Positions 1 to 6,012 are shown, counted from the stretch's first letter. The stretch: DNA of 35,767 nt from a virus (IMGVR_UViG_3300049929_000011:1-35767); one strand, 5' to 3'. The notes: generated by a model not told the origin, from the letters alone. Numbers and translations: made by a program.

Positions 1-2
1 CG

Positions 3-815
3 AACTTTTCACGCGGCCCGGAGGACTTGAAAGCGATTATGGCCATGATCCGCGAGGCCGAAACCCAATCCGGCCAAAAGCTCAAGATGTTCGTCGTGGA
101 TACGCTGGCCAGGGTCATGACTGGCGATGAAAACTCGGCAAAAGATATGGGCGTGATCATAGAATCCGTGGATTACATCCGGCAGCAAACCGGATGTCAC
201 GTTATGCTGATCCACCATCCGAACAAGTCCGGGACGAGTGCCCGTGGCAGCGGCAATGTGTTCGGCGCCATCGATACCGAGATGTGGGTGGAGAAGAAAA
301 AGCTTAGCTTCACCAAACAGCGTGATTTGCCCATGGGAAAGCCTATCAAATTTAGACTGGAAATCCTTACTCTCGGCAAGGAGCCGGATGGGGCGCCGAT
401 TACCAGTTGCGTGGTCAAGGTGCCGGCGGCAGGGGAGCCCGAACCGAAGGCAGACCTGACACCATCTCTTTCCGAGGTGTGGGGACTGCTTAGGGCCGCA
501 CTGGAAGATGCCGGAAAGACCGCTTTCGATATGAAGTTTTTGCGCACAATTCCGTTCCGTCAAACTTCCGTCAATGGTTTGCCGAGAATGACGGTTCATG
601 GCTGGATGACGGATTTGACGGACAGCGGTTATCTCAGGAAAGACGTGCGCGGCCAGTGGGTTGTAGTAGATGACGGATTTGACGGAATTGACGAAAATAC
701 AAATTGTCACTTGACGGCCGTCAACCCCACTCCTGAAGGGAGGGGGGACGGACAGAGACCGGTAAGACAAGAACGTAAACGAGCAAAAAGGAGAACTAGA
801 AATGAAGGCAAATGA
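3..815 (+). CDS. RepA-like replicative ATPase/helicase, C-terminal part (5' truncated)
   Basis: The reading frame is open to the left edge, so the N-terminus and Walker A are outside the window. The visible part has a Walker B-like strand (VVDTLAR, about residue 29 of the visible frame), a sensor-like segment (HVMLIHHPNKSG) and a following RGSG, the layout of the RepA/AAA_25 RecA-fold ATPases that phages and plasmids use as replicative helicase or primase-helicase. The last ~100 residues (from LSEVWGLL) look like a winged-helix DNA-binding tail, ending in a very basic stretch (RKRAKRRTR). The stop overlaps the ATG of a 16-codon frame (ATGA). The 3' part contains repeated TGACGG sites that could be an origin. 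ATPase assignment is from motif recognition; the helicase role is family knowledge. Confidence 0.8.
   Translation, partial: NFSRGPEDLKAIMAMIREAETQSGQKLKMFVVDTLARVMTGDENSAKDMGVIIESVDYIRQQTGCHVMLIHHPNKSGTSARGSGNVFGAIDTEMWVEKKKLSFTKQRDLPMGKPIKFRLEILTLGKEPDGAPITSCVVKVPAAGEPEPKADLTPSLSEVWGLLRAALEDAGKTAFDMKFLRTIPFRQTSVNGLPRMTVHGWMTDLTDSGYLRKDVRGQWVVVDDGFDGIDENTNCHLTAVNPTPEGRGDGQRPVRQERKRAKRRTRNEGK
555..724. repeat. TGACGG iteron-like cluster inside the replication gene (candidate origin)
   Basis: About ten copies of TGACGG or its complement CCGTCA lie here. TTCCGTCAA occurs at 555-563 and 566-574. TGACGG cores start at 589, 607, 616, 671 and 680, with a TGACGA at 689. The run ends in a perfect 14-bp palindrome TTGACGGCCGTCAA at 711-724. 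An 18-bp direct repeat (605-622 and 669-686) is read in two different codon phases, so the DNA rather than the peptide appears conserved. An AT-richer stretch (about 686-710) sits before the palindrome. Lambdoid phages place their origin iterons inside the initiator gene in a similar way; origin function here is inferred. Confidence 0.5.
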
Positions 816-862
816 AGCAACCCAACACTGGCGATGACATCCGTCTGGAGCGGGCGCACTGA
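812..862 (+). CDS. 16-codon coupled micro-ORF (uncertain)
   Basis: This short frame (MKQPNTGDDIRLERAH) starts inside the stop of the ATPase gene (ATGA) and its stop overlaps the next start (TGATG). A strong AAGGAG at 789-794 lies upstream and could serve this ATG or another at 802, which opens an 11-codon frame. It may only be a coupling leader for the next gene. No function can be assigned. Confidence 0.25.
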   Translation: MKQPNTGDDIRLERAH

Positions 863-1380
863 TGCCTCCCTTCGAATACGATCCGAAAGAGTTGTTTGCA
901 GCGATCGTCAAGCTTGCCAATGACCGCGATATGTCCTGGCGGCGAACCAAGAAAGGGGACAAGCGCCCGTGGTACGACGTCGAGGCGCAGAAGGCGGCGC
1001 GCAAACGAAACATCAAAGCGAGGCAGGAGGCGGCCACCGAAAGATCACTGGCGAAAGCCCGAGCACGCAACAGCACGGCGCGGCCAGCCGGCGAAGACAT
1101 CGCCAGTCGCATCCTCAAAGCGATGCAGCCGGGCGACTGGTACGGCATGGGCGACCTGGTGCGGATGATTGGTGAAAGCCGATCGAGCCGGAGCAAGGTT
1201 ATCCAGCTGTGGCGTCAGGGGGCTATTGAGCGGGCCAGAAACCCGGCTTACAGCGGCGTGCGGCTAAACCCGTTGGAGATCATGGGGGGAAAGGAACCCG
1301 AACCAGAGACCCTTTACAGGCTCACTGAGGCAGGGTTGCAAAAACGGAACATATTGCTTGCGTCCACGACGCGAATATGA
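862..1380 (+). CDS. Basic protein with C-terminal winged-helix-like domain
   Basis: The 172-aa protein has a Lys/Arg-rich N-terminal half (KAARKRNIKAR, SLAKARARN) and, from about residue 75, a segment resembling a winged helix (IASRILKAMQ, DLVRMIGESRSSRSKVIQLW, then a wing-like YRLTEAGL). It probably binds DNA and is the last plus-strand gene of the replication block. The start is supported by GGAG about 12 nt upstream and by overlap with the preceding stop. The family is not recognised; a replication accessory or regulatory role is inferred from position. Confidence 0.65.
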   Translation: MPPFEYDPKELFAAIVKLANDRDMSWRRTKKGDKRPWYDVEAQKAARKRNIKARQEAATERSLAKARARNSTARPAGEDIASRILKAMQPGDWYGMGDLVRMIGESRSSRSKVIQLWRQGAIERARNPAYSGVRLNPLEIMGGKEPEPETLYRLTEAGLQKRNILLASTTRI

Positions 1381-1502
1381 ACAGAGTGTGCAATATTGAC
1401 CACTTCGGGTTCCATTATGAATGAAGCGCCCACAAGATCGCGAGTTCATTCGATATCAGCCAGAACATTAGAACGTGATACAGCATTTGAGATCCTACAA
1501 AG

Positions 1503-1535
1503 AAAAACCCGTCGCACCGGGAAGGGCGCGACGGG
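1503..1535 (-). terminator. Rho-independent terminator of the minus-strand operon
   Basis: A perfect 8-bp stem, CCCGTCGC at 1508-1515 pairing with GCGACGGG at 1528-1535, has a 12-nt loop. On the minus strand it is followed by TTTTTCTTT. It lies 9 bp past the stop of the last minus-strand gene. It has no T-run on the plus strand, so it acts on leftward transcription. Confidence 0.85.
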
Positions 1536-1544
1536 GTGAACAGT

Positions 1545-1718
1545 TCAAGCAGTGTGATTCGCTATCATACGCATAAACTCGATTGCTAACGACATCGGCA
1601 CGCAAGCATCGATTAAAACAAATCCTCTCGGATCAGGTTGAGTCATATCGAAGCTGTATCGAGGGCGAAGAGTGATGTCTTCGCATTCCGGGACCGCCGG
1701 TCGAAACGGAACGATCAT
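1545..1718 (-). CDS. Small hypothetical protein, 57 aa
   Basis: This short frame encodes 57 aa (begins MIVPFRPAVPECED, ends MIANHTA). A GGGG lies about 8 nt before the ATG and a strong terminator follows directly, which together support a real gene. The sequence is soluble-looking, with no membrane segment and no recognised domain. It is the most downstream member of the leftward operon. Confidence 0.6.
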   Translation of the reverse strand: MIVPFRPAVPECEDITLRPRYSFDMTQPDPRGFVLIDACVPMSLAIEFMRMIANHTA

Positions 1719-1782
1719 TTAGTGTTACCCCATTAAATTCCAACGTTTCTTATTAGTGTGGCGTGCCCCTTTCCCCGTGTTG

Positions 1783-1869
1783 TCATCGCTTAAGCTTTAG
1801 AAATTGACCGAAGGCCAGTGCCGCGAGTGCCGCGAGCAAATGGACCGCGAAGCTTACGATTTCGTCCAT
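1783..1869 (-). CDS. 28-aa single-span membrane peptide
   Basis: The peptide is MDEIVSFAVHLLAALAALAF followed by GQFLKLKR: one hydrophobic helix (about residues 5-20) with a basic C-terminal end, giving a predicted cytoplasmic tail. AAGGG lies roughly 11 nt upstream. A structured repeat (1887-1943) precedes it, as a homologous copy precedes the minus-strand gene at 7905-8108. Phage micro-proteins of this type often act on host membranes, but no function is assignable. Confidence 0.45.
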   Translation of the reverse strand: MDEIVSFAVHLLAALAALAFGQFLKLKR

Positions 1870-1886
1870 AATGTGTTCATCCCTTG

Positions 1887-1943
1887 TCGTGTTTGTGCCG
1901 CGGTTGTGCGTTGTGCAATAGCAACCTGCCCATTATGGGCAGG
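1887..1943 (-). repeat. Two-hairpin intergenic element, copy A
   Basis: In plus coordinates the element contains GGTTG (1902-1906) pairing with CAACC (1922-1926), then a perfect hairpin CCTGCCCA-TTA-TGGGCAGG (1925-1943). The two stems share 2 nt. A diverged copy is at 8130-8188, and a 12-nt core (1915-1926) is identical. Both lie just upstream of a small minus-strand gene. A conserved leader, attenuator or antiterminator-type RNA is possible but unproven. Confidence 0.55.
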
Positions 1944-1951
1944 TATTTAGG

Positions 1952-2365
1952 CTATGCGCGCTTAGATTGTGCCGCTGCGCTGGCGATTAAGGCCAACGCT
2001 TTGTCGACATATGAGTGGTCACCTGCATCGGTCAGGAAGTGATATTGGCCTTTGTGGCTTGCGATGACGCCGCGCTTTTGCAACTCCGCAAGCTTCCGTT
2101 GCACCGTGGCCCTGGGTATGCCGAGCGAGCGGCTGATTTGACTAGCCGTTCTGGGAGCGCCCTTGACGTGTCCAATCAGGACAACGCCGGCCATCAACAG
2201 CATTTCAACTTCGCCCGCGATCCTGCCGCGTTTCAAGCGACCGCGATGCAGCACCTTAATCAGATCGATTGTAAGTTGTGCGATCAAGGCGCGTTCTTCT
2301 GCACGATGCAGTTGTGGCAAAGGTTCACCTTTACGAGGGATTCCGTTGTTCGGGGATTTAGCCAT
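1952..2365 (-). CDS. Winged-helix transcriptional regulator
   Basis: The 137-aa protein has a clear winged helix: helix MLLMAGVVLIGHVKG, helix-turn-helix TASQISRSLGIPRATVQRKLAELQKRG and a wing (VIASHKGQYHFLTD), as in MarR/IclR-type regulators. GGGAGG lies 8 nt before the chosen ATG (MAKSPNNG); an in-frame ATG six codons upstream lacks such a site. The start overlaps the previous stop by 8 nt. It is the only obvious regulator here and so the candidate binder of the palindromes at 4039-4054 and 35711-35726; that link is inference. Confidence 0.75.
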   Translation of the reverse strand: MAKSPNNGIPRKGEPLPQLHRAEERALIAQLTIDLIKVLHRGRLKRGRIAGEVEMLLMAGVVLIGHVKGAPRTASQISRSLGIPRATVQRKLAELQKRGVIASHKGQYHFLTDAGDHSYVDKALALIASAAAQSKRA

Positions 2366-2591
2366 TGTCGCGCCCTCCCGCATTCACGATTTGCGGAGGG
2401 GTTGGCCACTCTTCGACGCTGTCGATTGTGACATCGACAGAGTCAAACTGTTCATAGAACGACCATGAGACGTTACCGTCATTGGCCCGTGCGAGCGCGA
2501 CAGAGCACGCGGCGGATTCGTCGACTGCATCGATAGCCAGGTGCGCTTCTTCGATCACGGTCTGAAGCAGGCGGATTTTGAAATGCTTCAC
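2358..2591 (-). CDS. Small hypothetical protein, 77 aa
   Basis: A GTG start is chosen because AAGGAGG lies 7 nt upstream and the GTG overlaps the preceding stop (GTGA). The protein (starts VKHFKIRLLQTV, contains SWSFYEQFDSVDVTIDSVEEW) is acidic in its second half and has no recognised domain. It is translationally coupled on both sides. Confidence 0.6.
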   Translation of the reverse strand: MKHFKIRLLQTVIEEAHLAIDAVDESAACSVALARANDGNVSWSFYEQFDSVDVTIDSVEEWPTPPQIVNAGGRDNG

Positions 2592-2767
2592 TGCACCGCC
2601 TCCTTCTCGCGAACAGCGGTGTAGTGTTCGTGCCAGAACTTGGACGCCATGTTCTGATAGAGGCGAAGGTTGCCCATCGCCCAAGGTGCATCTGACGCTG
2701 CAGCTTCATCCGCTTTGCGTTCGGCCCAGAGCGCCATGCGTTCCAGCTTTTCGGGGGAGTTTTTCAC
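2588..2767 (-). CDS. Small hypothetical protein, 59 aa
   Basis: The GTG start overlaps the upstream stop (GTGA) and has a G-rich site (GGGGGG) about 9 nt upstream. The product is a charged, helical protein (VKNSPEKLERMALWAERKADEA at the N-terminus, ending EKEAVQ). Its own stop overlaps the next GTG. No domain is recognised. Confidence 0.55.
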   Translation of the reverse strand: MKNSPEKLERMALWAERKADEAAASDAPWAMGNLRLYQNMASKFWHEHYTAVREKEAVQ

Positions 2768-2997
2768 TGCACCAATCCCCCCGTGTTGAGGTCGACAAAC
2801 AGGTGAAGCAGGACCGCAGCGGCCATGATGAAACAGCCGATGGTTATTGCTGTGAGGATGGCGCCGGCGTCTCGGTTGAGTTCGAGGCGAACGGGTTGCG
2901 GGAGCGGCTGCAGCTGCGACTCTAGGTGTTTGATGTCTTTGTCGAGTTGTAGGTTGCTGTAGTGAGTGACTATGGCGCGACGCTTTGCGTATCTCAT
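2764..2997 (-). CDS. Small membrane protein with N-terminal coiled coil, 77 aa
   Basis: A helical N-terminal part (NLQLDKDIKHLESQLQPLPQ) is followed by one membrane span near residues 48-68 (ILTAITIGCFIMAAAVLLHL). It has its own copy of the recurrent motif (3004-3020) ending about 6 nt before the ATG. The stop overlaps the next GTG. The function is unknown; an inner-membrane location is inferred from the hydrophobic segment. Confidence 0.65.
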   Translation of the reverse strand: MRYAKRRAIVTHYSNLQLDKDIKHLESQLQPLPQPVRLELNRDAGAILTAITIGCFIMAAAVLLHLFVDLNTGGLVQ

Positions 2998-3003
2998 GGT
3001 GAT

Positions 3004-3027
3004 ATCTCTCTGTTTTCAACATTGTGG
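3004..3027 (-). promoter_or_regulatory. Recurrent motif, CAGAG form
   Basis: On the minus strand it reads GTTGAAAACAGAGAGAT just before the ATG at 2997. Its 20-bp stretch 3008-3027 is identical to 3275-3294 upstream of the neighbouring gene. There is no TTG-type hexamer 17 bp upstream, unlike several plus-strand copies. Confidence 0.6.
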
Positions 3028-3047
3028 CGATGGGTTTGGGCAGGGTG

Positions 3048-3263
3048 TTAGCCTTCTAGAGGCTTCAAATAGTCGGGCGTCTCGGGAGCGGGATCGAGTT
3101 CGACATGGTCCGCGTCGCGATTGTGCACTTCACATTCAAACTCGCTGATGTGGTGCGTGACGAACTTATCTTCGGCCTTTTCCATCGCATCATCTTCGTT
3201 CTCGGCTTCCACATAGACCGTGTACGATGCGAGTTCGCTGAGCACTACTTTGTAACGTGGCAT
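3048..3263 (-). CDS. Small acidic protein, DpnD/PcfM-like
   Basis: The 71-aa acidic protein opens with PRYKVVLSEL and continues with a YTVYVEAENEDDAMEKAED segment, the beta-strand plus 'VEA..EDDA..KA' helix pattern of DpnD/PcfM-like small proteins. The rest is strongly acidic (VELDPAPETPDYLKPLEG). The recurrent motif lies 7 nt upstream of the ATG. Small acidic early phage proteins sometimes mimic DNA or inhibit host enzymes, but nothing in the sequence proves that here. Confidence 0.65.
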   Translation of the reverse strand: MPRYKVVLSELASYTVYVEAENEDDAMEKAEDKFVTHHISEFECEVHNRDADHVELDPAPETPDYLKPLEG

Positions 3264-3270
3264 GGTCGTT

Positions 3271-3294
3271 ATCCCTCTGTTTTCAACATTGTGG
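3271..3294 (-). promoter_or_regulatory. Recurrent motif, CAGAG form
   Basis: The minus strand reads GTTGAAAACAGAGGGAT, one base different from the copy at 3004-3020. It lies upstream of the gene starting at 3263. The 20-bp identity with 3008-3027 extends past the core into CCACAAT, suggesting duplication of a gene-plus-leader unit. Confidence 0.6.
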
Positions 3295-3385
3295 GCGCGC
3301 GGCTTGTCCCTCTTGCCAGTGCTGCCGCGCTGTGCAGCTGGCTTGAACGTTGTTGGTTGTGGGGGCGTTGGCGTGTCATGGTCGA

Positions 3386-3643
3386 CTAGGCCGACTTGCG
3401 CGAAGCTTCGAACGCTTCGTGCAGCACGCGGCCCGCTTCGTGGTGTGCGTCACGTGCAGCCTTCAATGCCGGATGCTTTTCGTAATCGAGGCGATCCCAG
3501 CGCGATTTGTAGCCAGCCGCCTTAACAGCGTCGCTAAATGCGTCGCAAGCAACCTGCCCTGCCTTGATGGCCTCGATGAGGGGTGATCCTTGAAAGAGCG
3601 GATCGTTAGAGTCGAACGTGCCAGTCATTGTCGTGTTCTCCAT
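3386..3643 (-). CDS. Small hypothetical protein, 85 aa
   Basis: A helical, soluble-looking protein with a His/Ala-rich C-terminal helix (KAARDAHHEAGRVLHEAFEA). The ATG at 3643 touches the recurrent motif (CAAACAGAGAG then ATG); a second in-frame ATG lies five codons later (MTGTFDSND). If the motif is a promoter of conventional geometry, the second ATG would be the real start. No domain is recognised. Confidence 0.6.
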   Translation of the reverse strand: MENTTMTGTFDSNDPLFQGSPLIEAIKAGQVACDAFSDAVKAAGYKSRWDRLDYEKHPALKAARDAHHEAGRVLHEAFEASRKSA

Positions 3644-3655
3644 CTCTCTGTTTGC
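3642..3655 (-). promoter_or_regulatory. Recurrent motif, CAGAG form
   Basis: The minus strand reads GCAAACAGAGAGAT and overlaps the ATG at 3643. A hairpin with GCCCGG/CCGGGC arms and an inner GCC-GAAA-GGC lies just upstream on the same strand, in the gap after the previous gene. Confidence 0.55.
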
Positions 3656-3716
3656 TACTACGGCCTTAAGCCCGGTAGCCTTTCGGCGCCGGGCGTTGGG
3701 CGATGTTGTGGGAGGG

Positions 3717-3947
3717 CTAGGCGAGGCCTAACTTGCGACTATTACACTGCAATTCGGCGCATGCGGTGACATAGAAGGCGGAAGCGGGATTGTGGCCCCA
3801 TTGGGCTTTGAAATCGTCGGAGGCGGCGTTCACTTCGTCATCGGTGGCTAGGATATTGTTTTTCACCCATTTGACAGCCGCTAAGCTGGCGTACCGTTGA
3901 TTAGACGGCAGGTATGGGCCGATGACCGTGTTGCGAGGATTTTTCAT
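3717..3947 (-). CDS. Small hypothetical protein, 76 aa
   Basis: First gene of the leftward operon. The protein (starts MKNPRNTVIGPYLPSNQRY) has a helical middle (ASLAAVKWVKNN) and two Cys near the C-terminus (CAELQC). AGGAAA lies about 7 nt before the ATG and the recurrent motif about 13 nt upstream of it. No family is recognised; the lead position in a block of small genes suggests an early host-takeover or anti-defence role, which is inference. Confidence 0.6.
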   Translation of the reverse strand: MKNPRNTVIGPYLPSNQRYASLAAVKWVKNNILATDDEVNAASDDFKAQWGHNPASAFYVTACAELQCNSRKLGLA

Positions 3948-3956
3948 GTCTGGTTT

Positions 3957-3976
3957 CCTGTCTCTCTGTTCTCTTG
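3957..3976 (-). promoter_or_regulatory. Recurrent motif, CAGAG form, head of minus operon
   Basis: The minus strand reads CAAGAGAACAGAGAGACAGG, with the core at 3961-3973. It is the most upstream copy for the leftward operon. A TTGTCA lies further upstream (4008-4013), but the spacing to any good -10 is poor. Confidence 0.5.
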
Positions 3977-4038
3977 ATAATCTCTACAAAGCACGGCACA
4001 ATGGCCTTGACAAGCGTTTTTGTCGTGGTTTGTTTGTT

Positions 4039-4054
4039 ATCACGAAAACGTGAT
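4039..4054. promoter_or_regulatory. Operator-like palindrome in the divergent control region
   Basis: ATCACG-AAAA-CGTGAT is a perfect inverted repeat in the ~100-bp gap between the leftward operon and the rightward terminase-side genes. A consensus -35 (TTGACA, 4007-4012) lies before it on the plus strand, but I see no convincing -10. A near-identical palindrome (14 of 16 bases) recurs at 35711-35726. The winged-helix regulator at 1952-2365 is the natural candidate binder. Confidence 0.45.
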
Positions 4055-4086
4055 TGATACGATGAACAAAGGGTTTGACGCGCGCT

Positions 4087-4581
4087 GTGACGGTCGAAAT
4101 CGAGATATCTAAGAGGCTGACAACCTCGCAATATGCCTTCTGCGAACTAGTAGCATCTGGAATCGATATAAATGATGCGGCGGAGCGCGCTGGTTATAGC
4201 GTTTCGAACCCTAGCGCTGAAGCTTCGCGACTCATGCAACAGCCTGCGATTATCGCGACTGTACAAATGGGCGTTGCGCGACGCCTGGCGATCGGCTCTG
4301 GCGCGGCGTTGCGCGTGCTGCAAGAGTTCACTGTTGACGAGACGCTCGACAAGCGGCTGCGCTTCGCCTGCGCTAAGACACTTCTCGACAGAGCTGGGCA
4401 TATCGCGCCCAAGGCCATCGCAGCGAGCACAGGCGCGTCTGTGCCGCTCAACGAGATGTCAATGAGCGACCTTCGGACGCTCGCCGACAAGCTAGAAGGC
4501 GAGATAGCAGGGCGTGCTAAAGACGTTTCCAGCGCCAAGCCAGCGCCAAGCAAGGCGCAAACCATTGAAGATATTATGTAA
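4087..4581 (+). CDS. Terminase small subunit-like protein
   Basis: The protein opens with a segment typical of terminase small subunits: TTSQYAFCELVASGIDINDAAERAGYS, a helix-turn-helix, then a short 'EASRLMQQPAIIATVQ' helix where the family usually shows 'L.r.P.V...i'. The central part is helical and the C-terminus disordered with a short TIEDIM end. This subunit binds packaging sites and hands DNA to TerL. The start is uncertain: GTG 4087 is 13 nt from AAAGGG, while TTG 4075 is only 1 nt from it. Unusually, it is almost 7 kb from the large subunit. The assignment rests on pattern only. Confidence 0.6.
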   Translation: MTVEIEISKRLTTSQYAFCELVASGIDINDAAERAGYSVSNPSAEASRLMQQPAIIATVQMGVARRLAIGSGAALRVLQEFTVDETLDKRLRFACAKTLLDRAGHIAPKAIAASTGASVPLNEMSMSDLRTLADKLEGEIAGRAKDVSSAKPAPSKAQTIEDIM

Positions 4582-4585
4582 TTGG

Positions 4586-4600
4586 CGCCTAGCATAGGCG
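4586..4600 (+). other. Hairpin after the terminase small subunit gene
   Basis: CGCCTA-GCA-TAGGCG forms a 6-bp stem with a 3-nt loop starting 5 nt after the stop codon. There is no T-run, so it is not a classic terminator. The rest of the gap to 4736 is GC-rich and then has a repeated GAAAATCGA before the next gene; I see no gene in it. Confidence 0.35.
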
Positions 4601-4736
4601 ACAGCGTGACCATGACACCTGGTCGAGGCTGGCGCAGGGCAGGCAGGCACCCCGCCCCGGGCACCCGGCCGCCCGAGCCAAAGATGCCGTAGTGTGCTTC
4701 TGCTAAATTTCTGAAAATCGAAAATCGAGGTCAAAA

Positions 4737-4943
4737 ATGGACACCCAACAAATCCCACACGGCAACAACGTCGGCGCCTTCGTCAAATGGTGCTGGGACC
4801 ACTGCCGAAGCGCAGACATCGACGTCACCACCGACCATGTGTGGACCTTCAAAACGCCGCACGGCACACTCACCGCCAAAGCAGGCGACACCGTGACGTG
4901 GCACGACGGCAAACTCGTCGTTGACACGAACGTAGGAAACTGA
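4737..4943 (+). CDS. Small hypothetical protein, 68 aa
   Basis: GAGG lies about 9 nt before the ATG. The protein has an N-terminal helical part with CWDHC and a C-terminal beta-rich half (VWTFKTPHGTLTAKAGDTVTW), resembling a small beta-barrel. No family is recognised. Its stop codon TGA is the TGA inside the recurrent motif AAACTGAGAG, and the TTGACA of that motif copy encodes part of its C-terminus. Confidence 0.65.
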   Translation: MDTQQIPHGNNVGAFVKWCWDHCRSADIDVTTDHVWTFKTPHGTLTAKAGDTVTWHDGKLVVDTNVGN

Positions 4944-4949
4944 GAGATT
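4921..4949 (+). promoter_or_regulatory. Recurrent motif with -35-like box
   Basis: TTGACA (4921-4926), 17 bp, then GAGATT (4944-4949). The conserved GTAGGAAACTGAGAGATT lies in the spacer and -10 position. It overlaps the end of the upstream gene and precedes the cluster at 5065-5844. An ATG directly after it (4950) opens a frame whose first part looks non-coding. Confidence 0.65.
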
Positions 4950-5064
4950 ATGGAAGTCGCGCGGCACCGACGCGGCAGCCCGATAGCCTCCCGCCCGTTT
5001 CCCCTCCCTCCGGGCCGCAGGCATCAAGGCCAAAAAGTCTCGGGCACCTTACAAGGAACACGAC

Positions 5065-5208
5065 ATGGCAAAGCGCACTGGCATCGAGCAGAACACCGTT
5101 CAGAAGATCGTCAGCGGCGCTCGCGTTGCGTTCGATCCCCGCACTACTGCGGAAGTCATCACGTCGATCGACATGACGAATCGCAAGCCACGGAAGTCTC
5201 AGTCATGA
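5065..5208 (+). CDS. Small basic hypothetical protein, 47 aa
   Basis: AAGGAA lies 7 nt before the ATG. The protein (MAKRTGIEQNTVQKIVSGAR, then a segment ending NRKPRKSQS) has a helix-turn-helix-like start and a basic tail. The stop overlaps the next start (ATGATG), indicating coupled translation. It occupies the region where the longer frame from 4950 reads as low-complexity Arg/His-rich sequence, so this frame is preferred. Confidence 0.55.
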   Translation: MAKRTGIEQNTVQKIVSGARVAFDPRTTAEVITSIDMTNRKPRKSQS

Positions 5209-5426
5209 TGCCGATGCAAGCCCAACCTATGCACCCGCCCGCGGCTCCCGCAGGTCCGTCACCCCTGGCCGCATTGTTCGCCAGGCACGCCGCAGCTGGC
5301 GCCCCCGCCGCGCCGCATCCCGGCGGCATGGCCCCGCAGGCACCCGGCGCCCCGATGCCACTCAACGCTGGCGGTCACGCTGCAGGTCGTTTCGGTCATG
5401 CTCCGTCCGTCCTCCCTGGCTGTTGA
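5205..5426 (+). CDS. Ala/Pro/His-rich small protein, 73 aa
   Basis: Starts MMPMQAQPMHPP at the overlap with the previous stop. It is almost entirely low-complexity Ala, Pro, Gly and His, with a short helix (LAALFARHAAAG). No domain is recognised. The 3' end overlaps the next gene by 29 nt. Composition alone could arise from GC-rich DNA, but the coupled start and neighbouring gene spacing support expression. Confidence 0.5.
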   Translation: MMPMQAQPMHPPAAPAGPSPLAALFARHAAAGAPAAPHPGGMAPQAPGAPMPLNAGGHAAGRFGHAPSVLPGC

Positions 5427-5562
5427 TTTGCTCAACCACCTAATCGGTCCCGATTTTGTCCTGATGTGGCAGCGGGCCGGATGGTTTCTGCTCACTTTCG
5501 CCGTTGTCGTGACGGTGCTCGCGATCGCGGCGCATTGCGATTCCAATTACCCGCGGAAATAA
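5398..5562 (+). CDS. Small membrane protein, 54 aa
   Basis: MLRPSSLAVDLLNHLIG is followed by one clear membrane span (about residues 28-46, GWFLLTFAVVVTVLAIAA) and a short polar tail (CDSNYPRK). It overlaps the preceding frame by 29 nt. Single-span phage proteins may act as holin-like or superinfection-exclusion factors; no specific function is supported. Confidence 0.55.
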   Translation: MLRPSSLAVDLLNHLIGPDFVLMWQRAGWFLLTFAVVVTVLAIAAHCDSNYPRK

Positions 5563-5631
5563 GCCCCCGTGGCCGCCACCCCCTGGCGCACACAGCGTCT
5601 TCTCGCCCTTCAGACCGCAAGGACTCAATTA

Positions 5632-5844
5632 ATGGCAATTGCTGACGACCTCAAAGCTGCCCTCGCCACCGTTTCCGCCCAGATCGACGCCGAACTGGCT
5701 TCGCACCTGGTCGCATCGTCCACCGTGACCGCTGCGAAGGACGCCAACGAGGCCGCGCTCGTCGAGGCGCTTGATCTCGTCAACAAGTTGTCGGCGAAAC
5801 TGCCTCCGCTCCCTGTGGTCGCGGATCCCGCGCCGGCCGCGTAA
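5632..5844 (+). CDS. Small coiled-coil protein, 70 aa
   Basis: AAGGA lies 7 nt before the ATG, favouring this start over a GTG at 5569. The product is one long Ala-rich amphipathic helix (DDLKAALATVSAQIDAEL, then EAALVEALDLVNKLSAKL) with a Pro/Ala tail. It resembles short coiled-coil phage proteins found near fibre genes. Specific function unknown. Confidence 0.65.
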   Translation: MAIADDLKAALATVSAQIDAELASHLVASSTVTAAKDANEAALVEALDLVNKLSAKLPPLPVVADPAPAA

Positions 5845-5877
5845 GAGTTTCTGACTGCAGCGTGGAAGGACACGCGG

Positions 5878-5894
5878 CGAAAGCTGAGAGATTG
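5878..5894 (+). promoter_or_regulatory. Degenerate copy of the recurrent motif
   Basis: CGAAAAGCTGAGAGATT keeps TGAGAGATT but not GGAAAC, and no TTG hexamer lies 17 bp upstream. A 7-bp hairpin follows 14 nt later, as after two stronger copies. Confidence 0.35.
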
Positions 5895-5908
5895 CGAAAA
5901 ATCTGATC

Positions 5909-5930
5909 TATTGCGCTGCAGAGCAATAGG
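5909..5930 (+). other. Leader hairpin
   Basis: CTATTGC (5909-5915) pairs with GCAATAG (5924-5930) around an 8-nt loop. It sits in the 204-bp gap before the first fibre gene, which holds no gene I can support. A smaller CCCG-GAAAA-CGGG hairpin follows near 5937-5950. Confidence 0.4.
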
Positions 5931-6012
5931 TACGACCCCGGAAAACGGGCCATTCATCCAGACTAGTCCCATTGCAATGGAGTCGGTGTCGAGCCCGACC
6001 AGTCAGAATTTC

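Noticed and set aside
9-1196. Long minus-strand frame opposite the replication genes
   Set aside because: It is antisense to two better-supported plus-strand genes, with Arg/Cys/Ser-rich low-information translation and no start signal.
1381-1500. RNA gene or gene in the gap after the winged-helix protein
   Set aside because: No cloverleaf, no frame with a ribosome site and no terminator on the plus strand; I see nothing supportable here.
4007-4040. A full sigma-70 promoter for the terminase-side genes
   Set aside because: TTGACA at 4007-4012 is perfect, but the best -10-like hexamer (TGTTAT) is about 21 bp away, too far. I therefore list only the palindrome.
4950-5204. Coding from the ATG directly after the motif at 4931-4949
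   Set aside because: The first 85 codons are low-complexity Arg/His-rich, while another frame in the same region (5065-5208) has a good ribosome site and a normal composition. Only the later part from 5205 is accepted as a gene.
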